Shown here piece after piece: positions 7,783 through 15,573 of a stretch of DNA of 64,000 nucleotides. Under the pieces are notes generated by a model. It was not told the origin of the DNA. It ran no database searches and saw nothing but the letters and a program-made list of their open reading frames with translations. Each line of letters opens with the position of its first letter. Within the stretch, counting starts at the first letter, position 1. Source of the stretch: Actinomycetales bacterium (GTDB lineage Bacteria; Actinomycetota; Actinomycetes; Actinomycetales; Dermatophilaceae); NCBI GenBank assembly GCA_016711095.1, contig JADJTP010000003.1, positions 930,001 to 994,000 of the forward strand. Reading direction: 5' to 3'. The position numbers and the translations under genes are program-made.

Positions 7783-8679
7783 TCACCGGGCCCGCCGCGT
7801 GATCGCCCGGGCCCGGTCGAGGACGGGTTTGTCGACCATCTGGCCGGCTACTGCGACGGCTCCCAGGCTTCCGTCGCCAACGGCGCCGAGAACGCGCTCT
7901 GCCCAGGCCAGTTCGGCGTCAGTGGGCCGGAACGCCGCGGCCGCCGGGGCCAGCTGAGCGGGGTGGATGCACAGCTTTCCGGTGAAGCCCAGCCGCCGGG
8001 ACAGATCGGCCTCCGAGCGGACCAGCTCGGGGTCGTCCCAGCGGCCCGTGATCCCGTCGACCGGTCCTGGCTTTCCGGCGGCCCGGGAAGCCAGGACGAG
8101 CATCGAGCGAGCCAGGAGCAGGGACCGGTCCTCCTCGACCGCGTCGAGGTCGACGGCGAGGTCCACCGAGCCGAACGCCAGCCGGTCCACCGCGTCCGAG
8201 GCAGCCAGCGCCAGCGCCCCGGCCACCCCGTGGGCCGACTCGACGAGGGCCATGACCCCTCGGTCCGGGCCCACCCGGGAACGCACCAAGGCGAGCACGT
8301 CGGCGTCGTCCGCCTTAGGCACGAGCACTCCCCGCAGCCCGGTGCGACCAGCCGGAGCCGATCGGGACGGCACCGCCGCGAGGTCGCTCAGCGACGCCAG
8401 GTCGGCCTCGAACCACGGCGTGTCGGCCCCGTTGACCCTGACCCAGCCCGTCCCGGCGGAGGCGAGCCAGCGGCATACCTGCTCGCGGGCCGCGTCCTTG
8501 CCTGCGGGGGGCACCGCATCCTCAAGGTCCAAGACGACCTCGTCGGCACCGGCGCCGGCAGCCTTGTCGAACCGCTCGGGCCGCTCGCCGGGCACGAACA
8601 ACCAGGTCACCGCGCTGGCTGCGGCCGACCTCGGGTGCTCACGTTCGTGGGCCGCGCTCGCGGCAGCCATCGCAGTCAT
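7783..8679 (-). CDS. CitE-like (HpcH/HpaI) CoA-ester lyase, candidate citramalyl-CoA lyase
   Basis: 298 residues with the CitE-family barrel: N-terminal WLFVPGERPERFDKA, the metal-binding LDLEDAVPP, VRVNG, VPKADDADV, ALVESAHGV with the acidic metal ligand, GSVDLAVDL, and C-terminal GFTGKLCIHPAQ. These Mg-dependent lyases split beta-hydroxyacyl-CoAs such as citramalyl-, malyl- or citryl-CoA. There are no CitD or CitF partners, which argues against citrate lyase. Its place between a hydratase and a CoA transferase supports (S)-citramalyl-CoA lyase giving acetyl-CoA and pyruvate. Confidence 0.8.
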   Translation of the reverse strand: MTAMAAASAAHEREHPRSAAASAVTWLFVPGERPERFDKAAGAGADEVVLDLEDAVPPAGKDAAREQVCRWLASAGTGWVRVNGADTPWFEADLASLSDLAAVPSRSAPAGRTGLRGVLVPKADDADVLALVRSRVGPDRGVMALVESAHGVAGALALAASDAVDRLAFGSVDLAVDLDAVEEDRSLLLARSMLVLASRAAGKPGPVDGITGRWDDPELVRSEADLSRRLGFTGKLCIHPAQLAPAAAAFRPTDAELAWAERVLGAVGDGSLGAVAVAGQMVDKPVLDRARAITRRAR

Positions 8680-8709
8680 CGGGCCTCTCGTCGGTGGTGG
8701 TGGCCGTCG

Positions 8710-9957
8710 TCAATCGACCGGGTGGCTGAAGGCGGACTCATCGGGGCCGGCGACTAGGCCGCGGTCGTGCAGGCGCCCGACCTGCGCGCTGTCCATACCG
8801 AGCACGTCCATGAGGATCTCGTCGGTGTGCTCGCCGAGCTTGGGGGCCCGCTCGACCGGTGCGCGGTCGTGGGCGCCGAAGTCCACGGGCAGCCCGGGCA
8901 TGAGGAAGGTCCCGACCTCGGGTTGCTCGACCATGGCGAACATCGGGTTGTCGACGGAGCAGTCGGGGTCGTGCTCGACGGTCTCCCGAACGGTCCGGTA
9001 GGGCGCCCAGGTGACCCCCGCGCTGTCGAACTGGTAGCGGATCTCGGCGAGCAGCTTGGTCGCGAACCACGGCTCGAAGACCCGGGCGATCTCGCGCCGG
9101 GCCCGGAACCGGTCGCCCTCCTTGGCGAAGTCAAGGCGCAGCCGTTTCGCCAGCGCCACCAGCTCCTCGTCGAGTTGGGTGACGCGGACGAGGTTGACCC
9201 ACTGGCTGCGGGTCAACGCGACGACCATCAGGCGCTTGCCGTCCAGGGTGCCGAAGTCGCGGCCGAACGCCCCGTAGAGGTAGTTGCCGTCCTTGGGTCG
9301 GTCGGCGTCGTTGATCGTCACCTCGGCGATCTTGCCGAGGTGGCCGAGCATCGAGAGCGCGACGTCCTTGAGCGAGAGCCGGACCAGCTGACCCTCACCG
9401 GTCAGACGGCGGTGGCGCTCGGCGGCGAGCAGGCCGACGACAGCCATCTGACCCGCGATGCAATCCCAGGCCGGCAAGAGGTGGTTGACGGGCCGGTGGA
9501 AATCGGTCGGTCCGGTGACGAACGGCAGGCCGGTCTGCGGGTTGACCGTGTAGTCCACCTCGGAGCCGCCGTCCCGCCGCCCGACCAGGTGGACCATGAT
9601 GAGGTCCTCTCGATGCCCGCGCAAAGTCTCGTATGCCGTCCAGCCGCGTGCCGGGAAGTTCGTCAGGAAGATCCCCGCGTCCGGCCCGGGGGCGGTGATC
9701 AGCTGGGTGAGGATCTCCTGTCCCTCGGGAGCGCGGATGTCGACGGCGATCGACCGCTTGCCCTTGTTGAACCCGGCCCAGAACAGGCTGTGCCGCCCGT
9801 CGAGGGTGACCGGCCATCGGGTGTAGTCCAGACCCCCGCCGATGGGGTCGAACCGGATGACGTCGGCGCCGAGCTGGGCCAAGGTCATACCGCCCAGAGG
9901 CATGGCCACAAAGGCTGAACCCTCGACAACGCGAAGACCAGAGAGGGCTCCTGCCAT
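8710..9957 (-). CDS. Family III (CaiB/BaiF) CoA transferase, candidate C5-dicarboxylate activator
   Basis: 415 residues. The start reads GLRVVEGSAFVAMPLGGMTLAQLGADVIR, the standard CaiB N-terminus; the catalytic Asp is probably the one in LLPAWDCIAGQMA, about 165-170 residues in. Family III enzymes move CoA between carboxylates through an aspartyl-CoA anhydride. As first gene of the cluster it may use succinyl-CoA to activate itaconate, mesaconate or citramalate, feeding the hydratase and lyase downstream (31-bp gap to the lyase). Oxalate or other acids cannot be excluded. Confidence 0.8.
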   Translation of the reverse strand: MAGALSGLRVVEGSAFVAMPLGGMTLAQLGADVIRFDPIGGGLDYTRWPVTLDGRHSLFWAGFNKGKRSIAVDIRAPEGQEILTQLITAPGPDAGIFLTNFPARGWTAYETLRGHREDLIMVHLVGRRDGGSEVDYTVNPQTGLPFVTGPTDFHRPVNHLLPAWDCIAGQMAVVGLLAAERHRRLTGEGQLVRLSLKDVALSMLGHLGKIAEVTINDADRPKDGNYLYGAFGRDFGTLDGKRLMVVALTRSQWVNLVRVTQLDEELVALAKRLRLDFAKEGDRFRARREIARVFEPWFATKLLAEIRYQFDSAGVTWAPYRTVRETVEHDPDCSVDNPMFAMVEQPEVGTFLMPGLPVDFGAHDRAPVERAPKLGEHTDEILMDVLGMDSAQVGRLHDRGLVAGPDESAFSHPVD

Positions 9958-10070
9958 GGCGACCCCTTCTTCTCGATCAGGTCTCTACATTGGCGCAATC
10001 GTCGGCGGTCGGCAACAGGTGGCCACCGTGATTCCCGCGGCATCGCCCGAGGGGTCGAATTGACGGGAGG

Positions 10071-11093
10071 TTAGTGGGTTTCGGGCTCGTGGTCGGCGTG
10101 GCTGGCGGGTTCGAGCTGAAAGGTGGAGTGCTGGACGTCGAAGTGCCCCCCCAGGCATGCCTGCAGGGTGTCGAGCAGTTGTGGGGCGTGGCCGTCGCTG
10201 AAGCAGGAGTCGTCGATGACGACGTGAGCCGACAGGGTGGGCAGGCTGGAGGTGACGGTCCACACGTGCAGGTCGTGGACGTCGTGGACGTGTTCGTTCT
10301 CAAGGAGATGACTGCGGATCTGGTCGAGGTCGACACCCCTGGGGGCGGCTTCGAGCAGGACCCGGCCGCTGTCGCGCAGCAGCCCCCAGGCGGCCTTGAG
10401 CATCAGGGCTACCACGACGAGGGAGGCGATCGCGTCGGCCCTCAGGTAGCCGGTGGTGAGGATGACAATTGCGGCGATGACGGTGCCGATGAACGCGTAA
10501 AGGTCGGTCAGGATGTGCTGGTAAGCGCCCTCGACGTTCAGGCTGGACCGGTTGGCCTTGGCCAGGACCCAGGCTGCGGCGATGTTCACGGCGACCCCGA
10601 CGAGGGCCACCACCAGGACAGGGCCGCCCTCGACGGGGGGCGGGTCGAAGAGCCTGCGTATCGCCTCGTAACCGACAATTCCCGCCACCACCAGGAGGGT
10701 GATCCCGTTGCCGGCGGCGGAGAGGATCTCAGCACGTTTCCAGCCGAAGGTCCACGCCCCGCTCGCCGGGCGCGCGGCCAGTCGGATGGCCCACAGTGAG
10801 GCACCGATGGCGCCGACGTCAGAGAGCATGTGCCCGGCGTCGGAGAGCAGGGCTAGCGATCCGGAGATGACGGCAACCACGACCTCCCCGAGCATGAACG
10901 TGAGCAGCAGCAGCAACGCGACCCACAGGTAGCGCCGGTCCGTATCGCCGGCGACGCCACTCGCGTGCCCGCCGTGGCCTGCCTCACCCTGGGCGGTGAC
11001 CTTGCTCGTCGGGACGCCCTCGACGTCGGGGACACGGCCGTCGCACAGCGCTGCGGCAGCAGGGGTGTCGGTGTGGGGCTTCTGGTCGATCAT
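10071..11093 (-). CDS. Cation diffusion facilitator (CzcD/ZitB-type metal efflux)
   Basis: 340 residues. A His-containing N-terminus (GHGGHASG) precedes six membrane helices; HMLSD with preceding LLSDAG in helix 2 and HILTDLYAFIG in helix 5 give the HxxxD/HxxxD zinc site. The cytoplasmic C-terminal domain (HVHDVHDLHVWTVTS) ends in a His-rich tail. CDF proteins are proton antiporters exporting Zn, Cd or Co. It is the last gene of an operon headed by a CmtR-like sensor, so Cd or Pb is also possible as substrate. Confidence 0.88.
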   Translation of the reverse strand: MIDQKPHTDTPAAAALCDGRVPDVEGVPTSKVTAQGEAGHGGHASGVAGDTDRRYLWVALLLLLTFMLGEVVVAVISGSLALLSDAGHMLSDVGAIGASLWAIRLAARPASGAWTFGWKRAEILSAAGNGITLLVVAGIVGYEAIRRLFDPPPVEGGPVLVVALVGVAVNIAAAWVLAKANRSSLNVEGAYQHILTDLYAFIGTVIAAIVILTTGYLRADAIASLVVVALMLKAAWGLLRDSGRVLLEAAPRGVDLDQIRSHLLENEHVHDVHDLHVWTVTSSLPTLSAHVVIDDSCFSDGHAPQLLDTLQACLGGHFDVQHSTFQLEPASHADHEPETH

Positions 11094-11124
11094 GCGAATC
11101 TCCGGGGGCGGTCAGTTGTCGGGG

Positions 11125-11641
11125 TTACGGGGTGCAACCGGCATCGGCGCAGCCGGTGCCGAATGCCCAGCGGGGGTTCTCGGGCGTGTCAGCGCTGGTT
11201 AGTGGTGCGCAGCAGGTGTCGCCGCGCCAGGCTGCCCGGCCTTCCGCGACGGCGACGGCGGCTATGACCAGGGCTGCCATCGGGTCGGCCCAACTCCAGC
11301 CGAGGGTGGCATTCAGGACGAGACCACTGAGCAGCACCGCGGATAGATAGGTGCACAGCAGCGTCTGCTTGGAGTCGGCCACGACGCTTCCCGAGCCGCG
11401 TTCTCGGCCGGTGCGTCGCTGCGCCCAGGACAGGGCCGGCATAACCGCTGGAGACCTCGACGAGTGAGTCAAGGCCGAACCCGATCAGGGCCACGGATCC
11501 GGCGCCGATGCCGGCGCCCACCGCGACGACGGCCTCGACCGTGTTGTACATGACGCTGGCCCCGGCCAGCAGCTGTGCGCGCCGGCCCAGCAGGCGTCGC
11601 CGACCGGGGGACGCAGTGAGCGACAGGTTCTGGACGGTCAT
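11125..11641 (-). pseudogene. Decayed second CDF-family cation transporter
   Basis: Two frames are needed. The first, from ATG 11641 overlapping the cmtR stop, covers two membrane helices and ends in LIGFGLDSLVEVSS; near 11450 the reading moves to another frame beginning PAVMPALSWAQRRTGRE and continuing VADSKQTLLCTYLSAVL to the stop at 11125. In intact relatives roughly 70-80 residues (helices 3-4) separate these two blocks, so an internal deletion together with a frame shift seems to have occurred. The product cannot be a complete six-helix transporter. The deletion estimate is from memory of the family, not from an alignment. Confidence 0.7.
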
Positions 11642-12009
11642 GTCGAGCCCTCGCGGCCGTAGACCGGACACAGCACGACGGCGTCACCGGTGGCCGCCAG
11701 CAGCCTCTCCGCGGAAGCGAGCAGGTTCATCAGCTCGGGCTGGGACAGGGAGAACATCGAAGCTCTGCCGTGGGGTCGGGAGGTGACCAGTCCGCAGTCC
11801 TTCAGGCAGGCCAGGTGAGCCGAGACGGTGGACTGGGCCAGGCCCAGGTGCGCAGTCAGGTCGACCACCCGGTGCTCGCCCACCGCAAGGTGCTGGATGA
11901 TCGCGAGTCGAGTGGGGTCACCCAGGCTGCGGAACATGGACGCCGCCGCGTTCAGGGCCGCGGCCTCGACCAGAACGGTTCCAACGGCAGGTGGCGTCAT
12001 CATCGTCAC
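11638..12009 (-). CDS. cmtR: ArsR/SmtB-family Cd/Pb-type sensor, CmtR-like
   Basis: 123 residues, winged helix with SLGDPTRLAIIQHL and recognition helix GLAQSTVSAHLACLKDCGLV. C68 and C72 (CLKDC) plus C114 near the C-terminus (VVLCPVYG) reproduce the three cysteines that bind Cd(II)/Pb(II) in mycobacterial CmtR. Such proteins repress their own operon until metal binds. The stop overlaps the start of the decayed CDF gene, and the intact CDF follows 31 bp later, so this operon is probably metal-inducible. The symbol rests on the cysteine pattern. Confidence 0.82.
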   Translation of the reverse strand: MTMMTPPAVGTVLVEAAALNAAASMFRSLGDPTRLAIIQHLAVGEHRVVDLTAHLGLAQSTVSAHLACLKDCGLVTSRPHGRASMFSLSQPELMNLLASAERLLAATGDAVVLCPVYGREGST

Positions 12010-12052
12010 AGGGCGATGCTAGCGGGTCCGTCAACGGCTGGGGCTGAAAGCG

Positions 12053-12122
12053 CCCGGGATGACGCAATCACTGTTGTCACAGCGACATCCGGCGCGTCAC
12101 CAGCCGCGTCATCAGCCCCGGC
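12053..12122. repeat. 70-bp imperfect element, copy A, upstream of cmtR
   Basis: This 70-bp stretch aligns without gaps to 28690-28759 with 47 of 70 identities by hand, including GATGACGC near the left end and GCGTCATCAGCCCCGG at the right end. GATGACGC and GCGTCATC are inverted to each other, so each copy can fold back. It fills the gap between cmtR and the TfoX-like gene. The nature is unknown (small mobile palindromic element, or a shared structured leader). Confidence 0.4.
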
Positions 12123-12465
12123 GCGTGCGCTGAACCAGATTACGGGTGGCGGCTTCGACCCAGTTGGTGAGTGCTGCGTCGTCGCGTAGCGCCGTCGCCT
12201 CGACTCGAATCCACCCTTTGCCCATTGAGCGACCTGCCCCCATCTCCGCGCGGGATGCCGCCCGGTTTTCGAGTAGCCGAGCGTCTTCACCCGGGTCGAC
12301 GCGGACGAGAAGGCTGCCGTCATTGTGCACGGCTACCGCCATGGCGCCGTCAACCATGAGGGCGAGCACACCGAACATGCGTACTTCCCGCAACTGCCGC
12401 TCTGGCAGCATGGACCTGATCCGGTCGAGCAGAGCGCGCGACGAGTCGCCTGCCGGTGGTGTCAT
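12112..12465 (-). CDS. TfoX N-terminal-domain protein
   Basis: 117 residues matching the TfoX/Sxy N-terminal fold: RMFGVLALMVDGAMAVAV then LLVRVDPGEDARLL and GKGWIRVEATALRDD. In gamma-proteobacteria TfoX acts in competence; in actinobacteria single-domain members have no proven role. The start overlaps the stop of the SRPBCC-SnoaL gene (ATGA), and both follow an ArsR-type regulator, giving a three-gene operon. Confidence 0.75.
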   Translation of the reverse strand: MTPPAGDSSRALLDRIRSMLPERQLREVRMFGVLALMVDGAMAVAVHNDGSLLVRVDPGEDARLLENRAASRAEMGAGRSMGKGWIRVEATALRDDAALTNWVEAATRNLVQRTRRG

Positions 12466-13286
12466 GATGGCTGCTGTTGCTGAGGGAGGTAGCCGAGGCG
12501 GTCAAAGGCGAGACGGATCTCGACGATCTGCCCGCCTCGCACTGTGAACAGCTCACTGGCCAACGTCGTGCTCGTGACCGCCGTCTGCGGGAAGTACCAA
12601 AGCGCAACCCGATCGCCCTCCGTCATTCGGCTGTGCTGAGGCGCCCCCGTCAGCATCGGCACGAAACGGGCGAGATAGTCGTGCCAGTCGTTCTTCGTGG
12701 TGACGTTCTCGTCGGGGGCGAAACAGCGAACGTCGTCCGAGACGAAGGTCAATGCTCGCTCGACGTCACCGCTGGTCCAGGCGCGGTGATAGGCCTCCAC
12801 GGTCGATAGCGCGTCATGATCAATCGGCAACGCGACTCCTTCGGTAGTTGATGCTCGGGGCGCGGGTCTCCAGGTATCGGGCGGGAGTTGCTCGCCGGCG
12901 ACTGCTCGGGTGAGGCGGGGCAGGAAGTGGGCCCATCCCGCTGCGTGACCGGGAACATCACCCTCAGGCAGGTCCGTGTGGACGACCTCGACCCGAGTGC
13001 CGCCGCTGATCGGCGTCAGCTCGAACGAGACCGTCGACGAACCAGGCGGCAAGGTCTCATTGCCGGCGAAGCCCCAGGAGACGGTGACCCGTCGGGGTGG
13101 ATCAACCTCGAGAAACATGCCCCGCGCGCAATAGCCGGCGATGTCCACCGCGAACCGGCCGCCGGGCACCGGGTCCAGCGATGCCCACTGCCCCATCCAC
13201 GAGGTGATCCCGGTGTCAGTCACCAAGAAGTCGAACACTCGATGCGGGGGCGCCTCGATGTCGATCGACGTCCGGTGCTCAGCCAT
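12462..13286 (-). CDS. SRPBCC (AHSA1-like) domain fused to a SnoaL/NTF2-like domain
   Basis: About 274 residues from ATG 13286. Residues 1-140 are an SRPBCC/AHSA1 domain (TSIDIEAPPHRVFDFLV; FLEVDPPRRVTVSWGF; GWAHFLPRLTRAVAGE). After a short linker, residues 155-270 form a SnoaL/NTF2-like cone (VEAYHRAWTSGDVERALTFV; LASELFTVRGGQIVEIRLAFD). These are usually separate proteins; the fusion joins two small-molecule-binding folds. It overlaps the upstream ArsR regulator by 8 bp, the common ArsR-SRPBCC arrangement. Ligand and reaction unknown. Confidence 0.8.
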   Translation of the reverse strand: MAEHRTSIDIEAPPHRVFDFLVTDTGITSWMGQWASLDPVPGGRFAVDIAGYCARGMFLEVDPPRRVTVSWGFAGNETLPPGSSTVSFELTPISGGTRVEVVHTDLPEGDVPGHAAGWAHFLPRLTRAVAGEQLPPDTWRPAPRASTTEGVALPIDHDALSTVEAYHRAWTSGDVERALTFVSDDVRCFAPDENVTTKNDWHDYLARFVPMLTGAPQHSRMTEGDRVALWYFPQTAVTSTTLASELFTVRGGQIVEIRLAFDRLGYLPQQQQPS

Positions 13287-13620
13287 CACTGCTCCCGGCC
13301 GACGACTCGGCCGCACGCTTGAGCGCGCTCAGCCGCTCGGGCCAAAAGTCGTCGAAGAATCCTTTCCCAACGGCAAGGCCTTCCACTCGCACGGCGAACA
13401 GATGCCTAGTGCCAGACCGCGATCCGGTCACCAGCCCAGCCGCATGCAGCACCTTGAGGTGGTGAGACACGATCTGCTGCGACAGCCCGAGCGCGGCCGC
13501 GATCTCGCCGACCGCGCAACGTTGATTGCGGACGGACGACAGAATCGCGCGACGATGTGGGTCAGCCAACGCTTGGAAAGTTCGGTCCAGGGCCGCTGCG
13601 GCCTCGTTCACTTCAGGCAC
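13279..13620 (-). CDS. ArsR-family transcriptional regulator, metal-free type
   Basis: About 113 residues from GTG 13620. Winged-helix core FQALADPHRRAILSSV, CAVGEIAAALGLSQQIVSHHLKVLHAAGLV, wing RSGTRHLFAV. It has a single Cys and none of the usual metal-site pairs, fitting the SdpR-like subfamily that sits upstream of SRPBCC genes. A TTGTAC-N16-TAGGTT promoter-like pair and the palindrome TTTGTACAAA lie just upstream, so autoregulation is likely. Confidence 0.82.
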   Translation of the reverse strand: MPEVNEAAAALDRTFQALADPHRRAILSSVRNQRCAVGEIAAALGLSQQIVSHHLKVLHAAGLVTGSRSGTRHLFAVRVEGLAVGKGFFDDFWPERLSALKRAAESSAGSSDG

Positions 13621-13650
13621 CTCACGACCCCAACCTAGCACCAACGACTG

Positions 13651-13660
13651 TTTGTACAAA
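13651..13660. promoter_or_regulatory. TTTGTACAAA palindrome at the ArsR promoter
   Basis: A 10-bp A/T-rich palindrome in an otherwise GC-rich stretch, about 30 bp before the GTG start of the ArsR gene. On the minus strand it overlaps a TTGTAC -35-like hexamer with TAGGTT 16 bases further on. Candidate operator of the ArsR regulator. Confidence 0.4.
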
Positions 13661-13961
13661 TGAAAACAATGAACGTCGGCGGCGGCCGGCTCCATCAAGC
13701 CGATCGCCCATAGGTGGTGTGCGCAACTCGTCGTGCGGATACCGCCCGCCCTTGCATCGCCGACTACAGTCCGCCTCCTCGGGGGAGCTCCATCTCGTTG
13801 AACCCGAAGTCGATCATGGGGTCCAGAGGGCCTAAGTGCTCGCCACTTAGTGGTAGAGCGGCCACGCGCCCGGGCCGAAAGCGACAGCCAGCCGGCACGT
13901 GGTCAGTCCGTCGACGCCATCGCGGTCGGCGAGCCGGACCGCTCGGCCAGCACGTCTCGTC
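13661..13961. other. Intergenic stretch with no recognisable gene
   Basis: About 300 bp between the ArsR promoter and the next SRPBCC gene. Open frames here are short and lack family motifs or ribosome-binding sites. I see no tRNA, repeat or terminator of note. Confidence 0.6.
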
Positions 13962-14396
13962 TCAACTTGTCTCGAGGTACGCCTTCAGCCGTTGCAGGTG
14001 GTCGCCGTCCTCCTTCTTCATGATGGCCGCGACGATGGGCAGCATCATTCTCCGCAGCCCGCTGGCTTCGAGCTCGCATGTCCAGTCCAACCGTGTGCCA
14101 TCTCCTTCCGGGCTGAGTCGGTACTGATAGGTCACAGTGATTCCCTCGGCTGCGGTGCTGACGCCGACGCGCGTGTCCGGCTCGTAGGCGATGATGCGCA
14201 GGTCTGCGCTGGACTCCTTGCCGCTGACGAGCCGGGTCTCGCGGAATGTCGAACCGACTCCGATCGGGCCTTCCGTCAGCTTCGTGCTGGCGCTGATGTT
14301 GTCCAGGAAGCCAATAGCTGTCCGTGGGTCGGAGATGACTTCGAACACCTCATGCGGGACTCGGGCAATGTGCTCACCGAACTGGAAGCCCTTCAT
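13962..14396 (-). CDS. SRPBCC-family protein
   Basis: 144 residues from ATG 14396, preferred over an upstream ATG at 14441 because it gives an ATGA overlap with the AraC gene. Typical polyketide-cyclase-like START fold: EHIARVPHEVFEVISDPRTAIGFL at the start, TYQYRLSPEGDGTRLDWTCEL in the strands, and a long C-terminal helix (LPIVAAIMKKEDGDHLQRLKAYLE). Probably binds or transports a hydrophobic small molecule; no catalytic residues can be named. Confidence 0.8.
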   Translation of the reverse strand: MKGFQFGEHIARVPHEVFEVISDPRTAIGFLDNISASTKLTEGPIGVGSTFRETRLVSGKESSADLRIIAYEPDTRVGVSTAAEGITVTYQYRLSPEGDGTRLDWTCELEASGLRRMMLPIVAAIMKKEDGDHLQRLKAYLETS

Positions 14397-15343
14397 GTCT
14401 CTCCTTGCGTCGTGTCGAGGGGGACGTACGCTTCCGAACACTGAATACGCAACGCGCCTTCGGCGGTTCGGTCGCAGTGGTAGATCTCAAAGGGCGGTGC
14501 GGTTGCCAGGGCATAGCCGCTCGAGGGCACCCAGTCCACTCCCACTTGCGCGAAGGTCTTGGCTATCTCTTCAAGTCCGCCGTGGTGGCGGCGCATGACG
14601 CAGAGCCGCGGCGGCAAGTAGCGATAGCCGAATGGGGAACTCGTCGACACGCGTTCCCCGACCTGAAGACAGGCGTCGAAGCGGATACGCGGCTCATCTG
14701 TCACGTAGGGGTCGTCGTGTGTGATGCCGATGAGTACGTCGGGCGAGAAGGCGATGCCGCGCCTCTCGGCATACGCCAGGAGCTCATCCCAGAGGCTGAG
14801 GAACAACTGGTCCGGCGCGAGCAAGTTCTCGTAGCCATGGTGCCGGACGAACAACAGGTGCCGACCAGGCGTGCGCTCGACTGTGACCGGGTCCTGCTGC
14901 AGGTCGAAGCGCAGCGTGAGCGGGGTCTCGTCGGTGAAGCCAGCGAAGGTGCGGCTGCCGAGTAGGGCGTCCGCGCACGCGCGGTACTCCTTGAGCGCCG
15001 CACGGAACTCAGAAGGGCTGATGTCGAAGCGGCGCATGAACGCGCGGGTAAAGGTTTCGTGGGTCCTGAACCCTGAGTCCAGTGCGATCCGCAGCACGTT
15101 GTCTGGGCTGATCTTCATCCTGTACACGGCTCGCTCAAGGCGCAGCCTCCGAAGGTACTCCTTCGGAGCCTCCCCCGTGACGTGATGGAAGATGCGGTGG
15201 AAGTGATGAGGGGAGAAGCCCGCGAGGGTCGCGAGTTCCGTGAGCGTCAGCGGCTCCTCGAGATGTTCCTCGCAGAACAGCAGCACCTGCAGCACGACAT
15301 CGTCGTACCTGCTTCTCGTCTCGCTGCGGACTGGACTAAACAC
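14393..15343 (-). CDS. AraC-family regulator with GyrI-like effector domain
   Basis: 316 residues. The N-terminal double helix-turn-helix (LTLTELATLAGFSPHHFHRIF; NVLRIALDSGFRTHETFTRAF) is followed by a GyrI-like ligand-binding domain (GRHLLFVRHHGYENLL to the C-terminus), the Rob/SoxS-like order with DNA binding first. Such regulators respond to drugs or other hydrophobic ligands. Translationally coupled to the SRPBCC gene downstream, which is its most likely partner. Confidence 0.85.
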   Translation of the reverse strand: MFSPVRSETRSRYDDVVLQVLLFCEEHLEEPLTLTELATLAGFSPHHFHRIFHHVTGEAPKEYLRRLRLERAVYRMKISPDNVLRIALDSGFRTHETFTRAFMRRFDISPSEFRAALKEYRACADALLGSRTFAGFTDETPLTLRFDLQQDPVTVERTPGRHLLFVRHHGYENLLAPDQLFLSLWDELLAYAERRGIAFSPDVLIGITHDDPYVTDEPRIRFDACLQVGERVSTSSPFGYRYLPPRLCVMRRHHGGLEEIAKTFAQVGVDWVPSSGYALATAPPFEIYHCDRTAEGALRIQCSEAYVPLDTTQGET

Positions 15344-15573
15344 GCCACGAACCTATTGGCGAGCGCTCTGGCCCGCTCGACTTTTCTTGCGTCGTAGGTC
15401 GTTCTCGCGACCTTGGCGTCACCTGCGGCATGAGGACGCAAGACGACGTGTCGTCGGCCAAGGGGCGGAGCATGCGAACCCGTCCGTGTCTCTCGTGGCG
15501 CAGAGAGGCAGCTTTCGGGCGGCCGCTCTGGTTGCTGAAACGAGGAACAGGCGAGTTCGGCGCTCGCCGTCCA

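Noticed and set aside
7783..8679. Citrate lyase beta subunit
   Set aside because: No CitD acyl carrier or CitF alpha subunit nearby; the neighbours favour a free CoA-ester lyase.
12200..12220. T-loop-like GACTCGAATCC suggesting a tRNA
   Set aside because: It lies inside the TfoX-like gene and no acceptor or anticodon arm can be formed around it.
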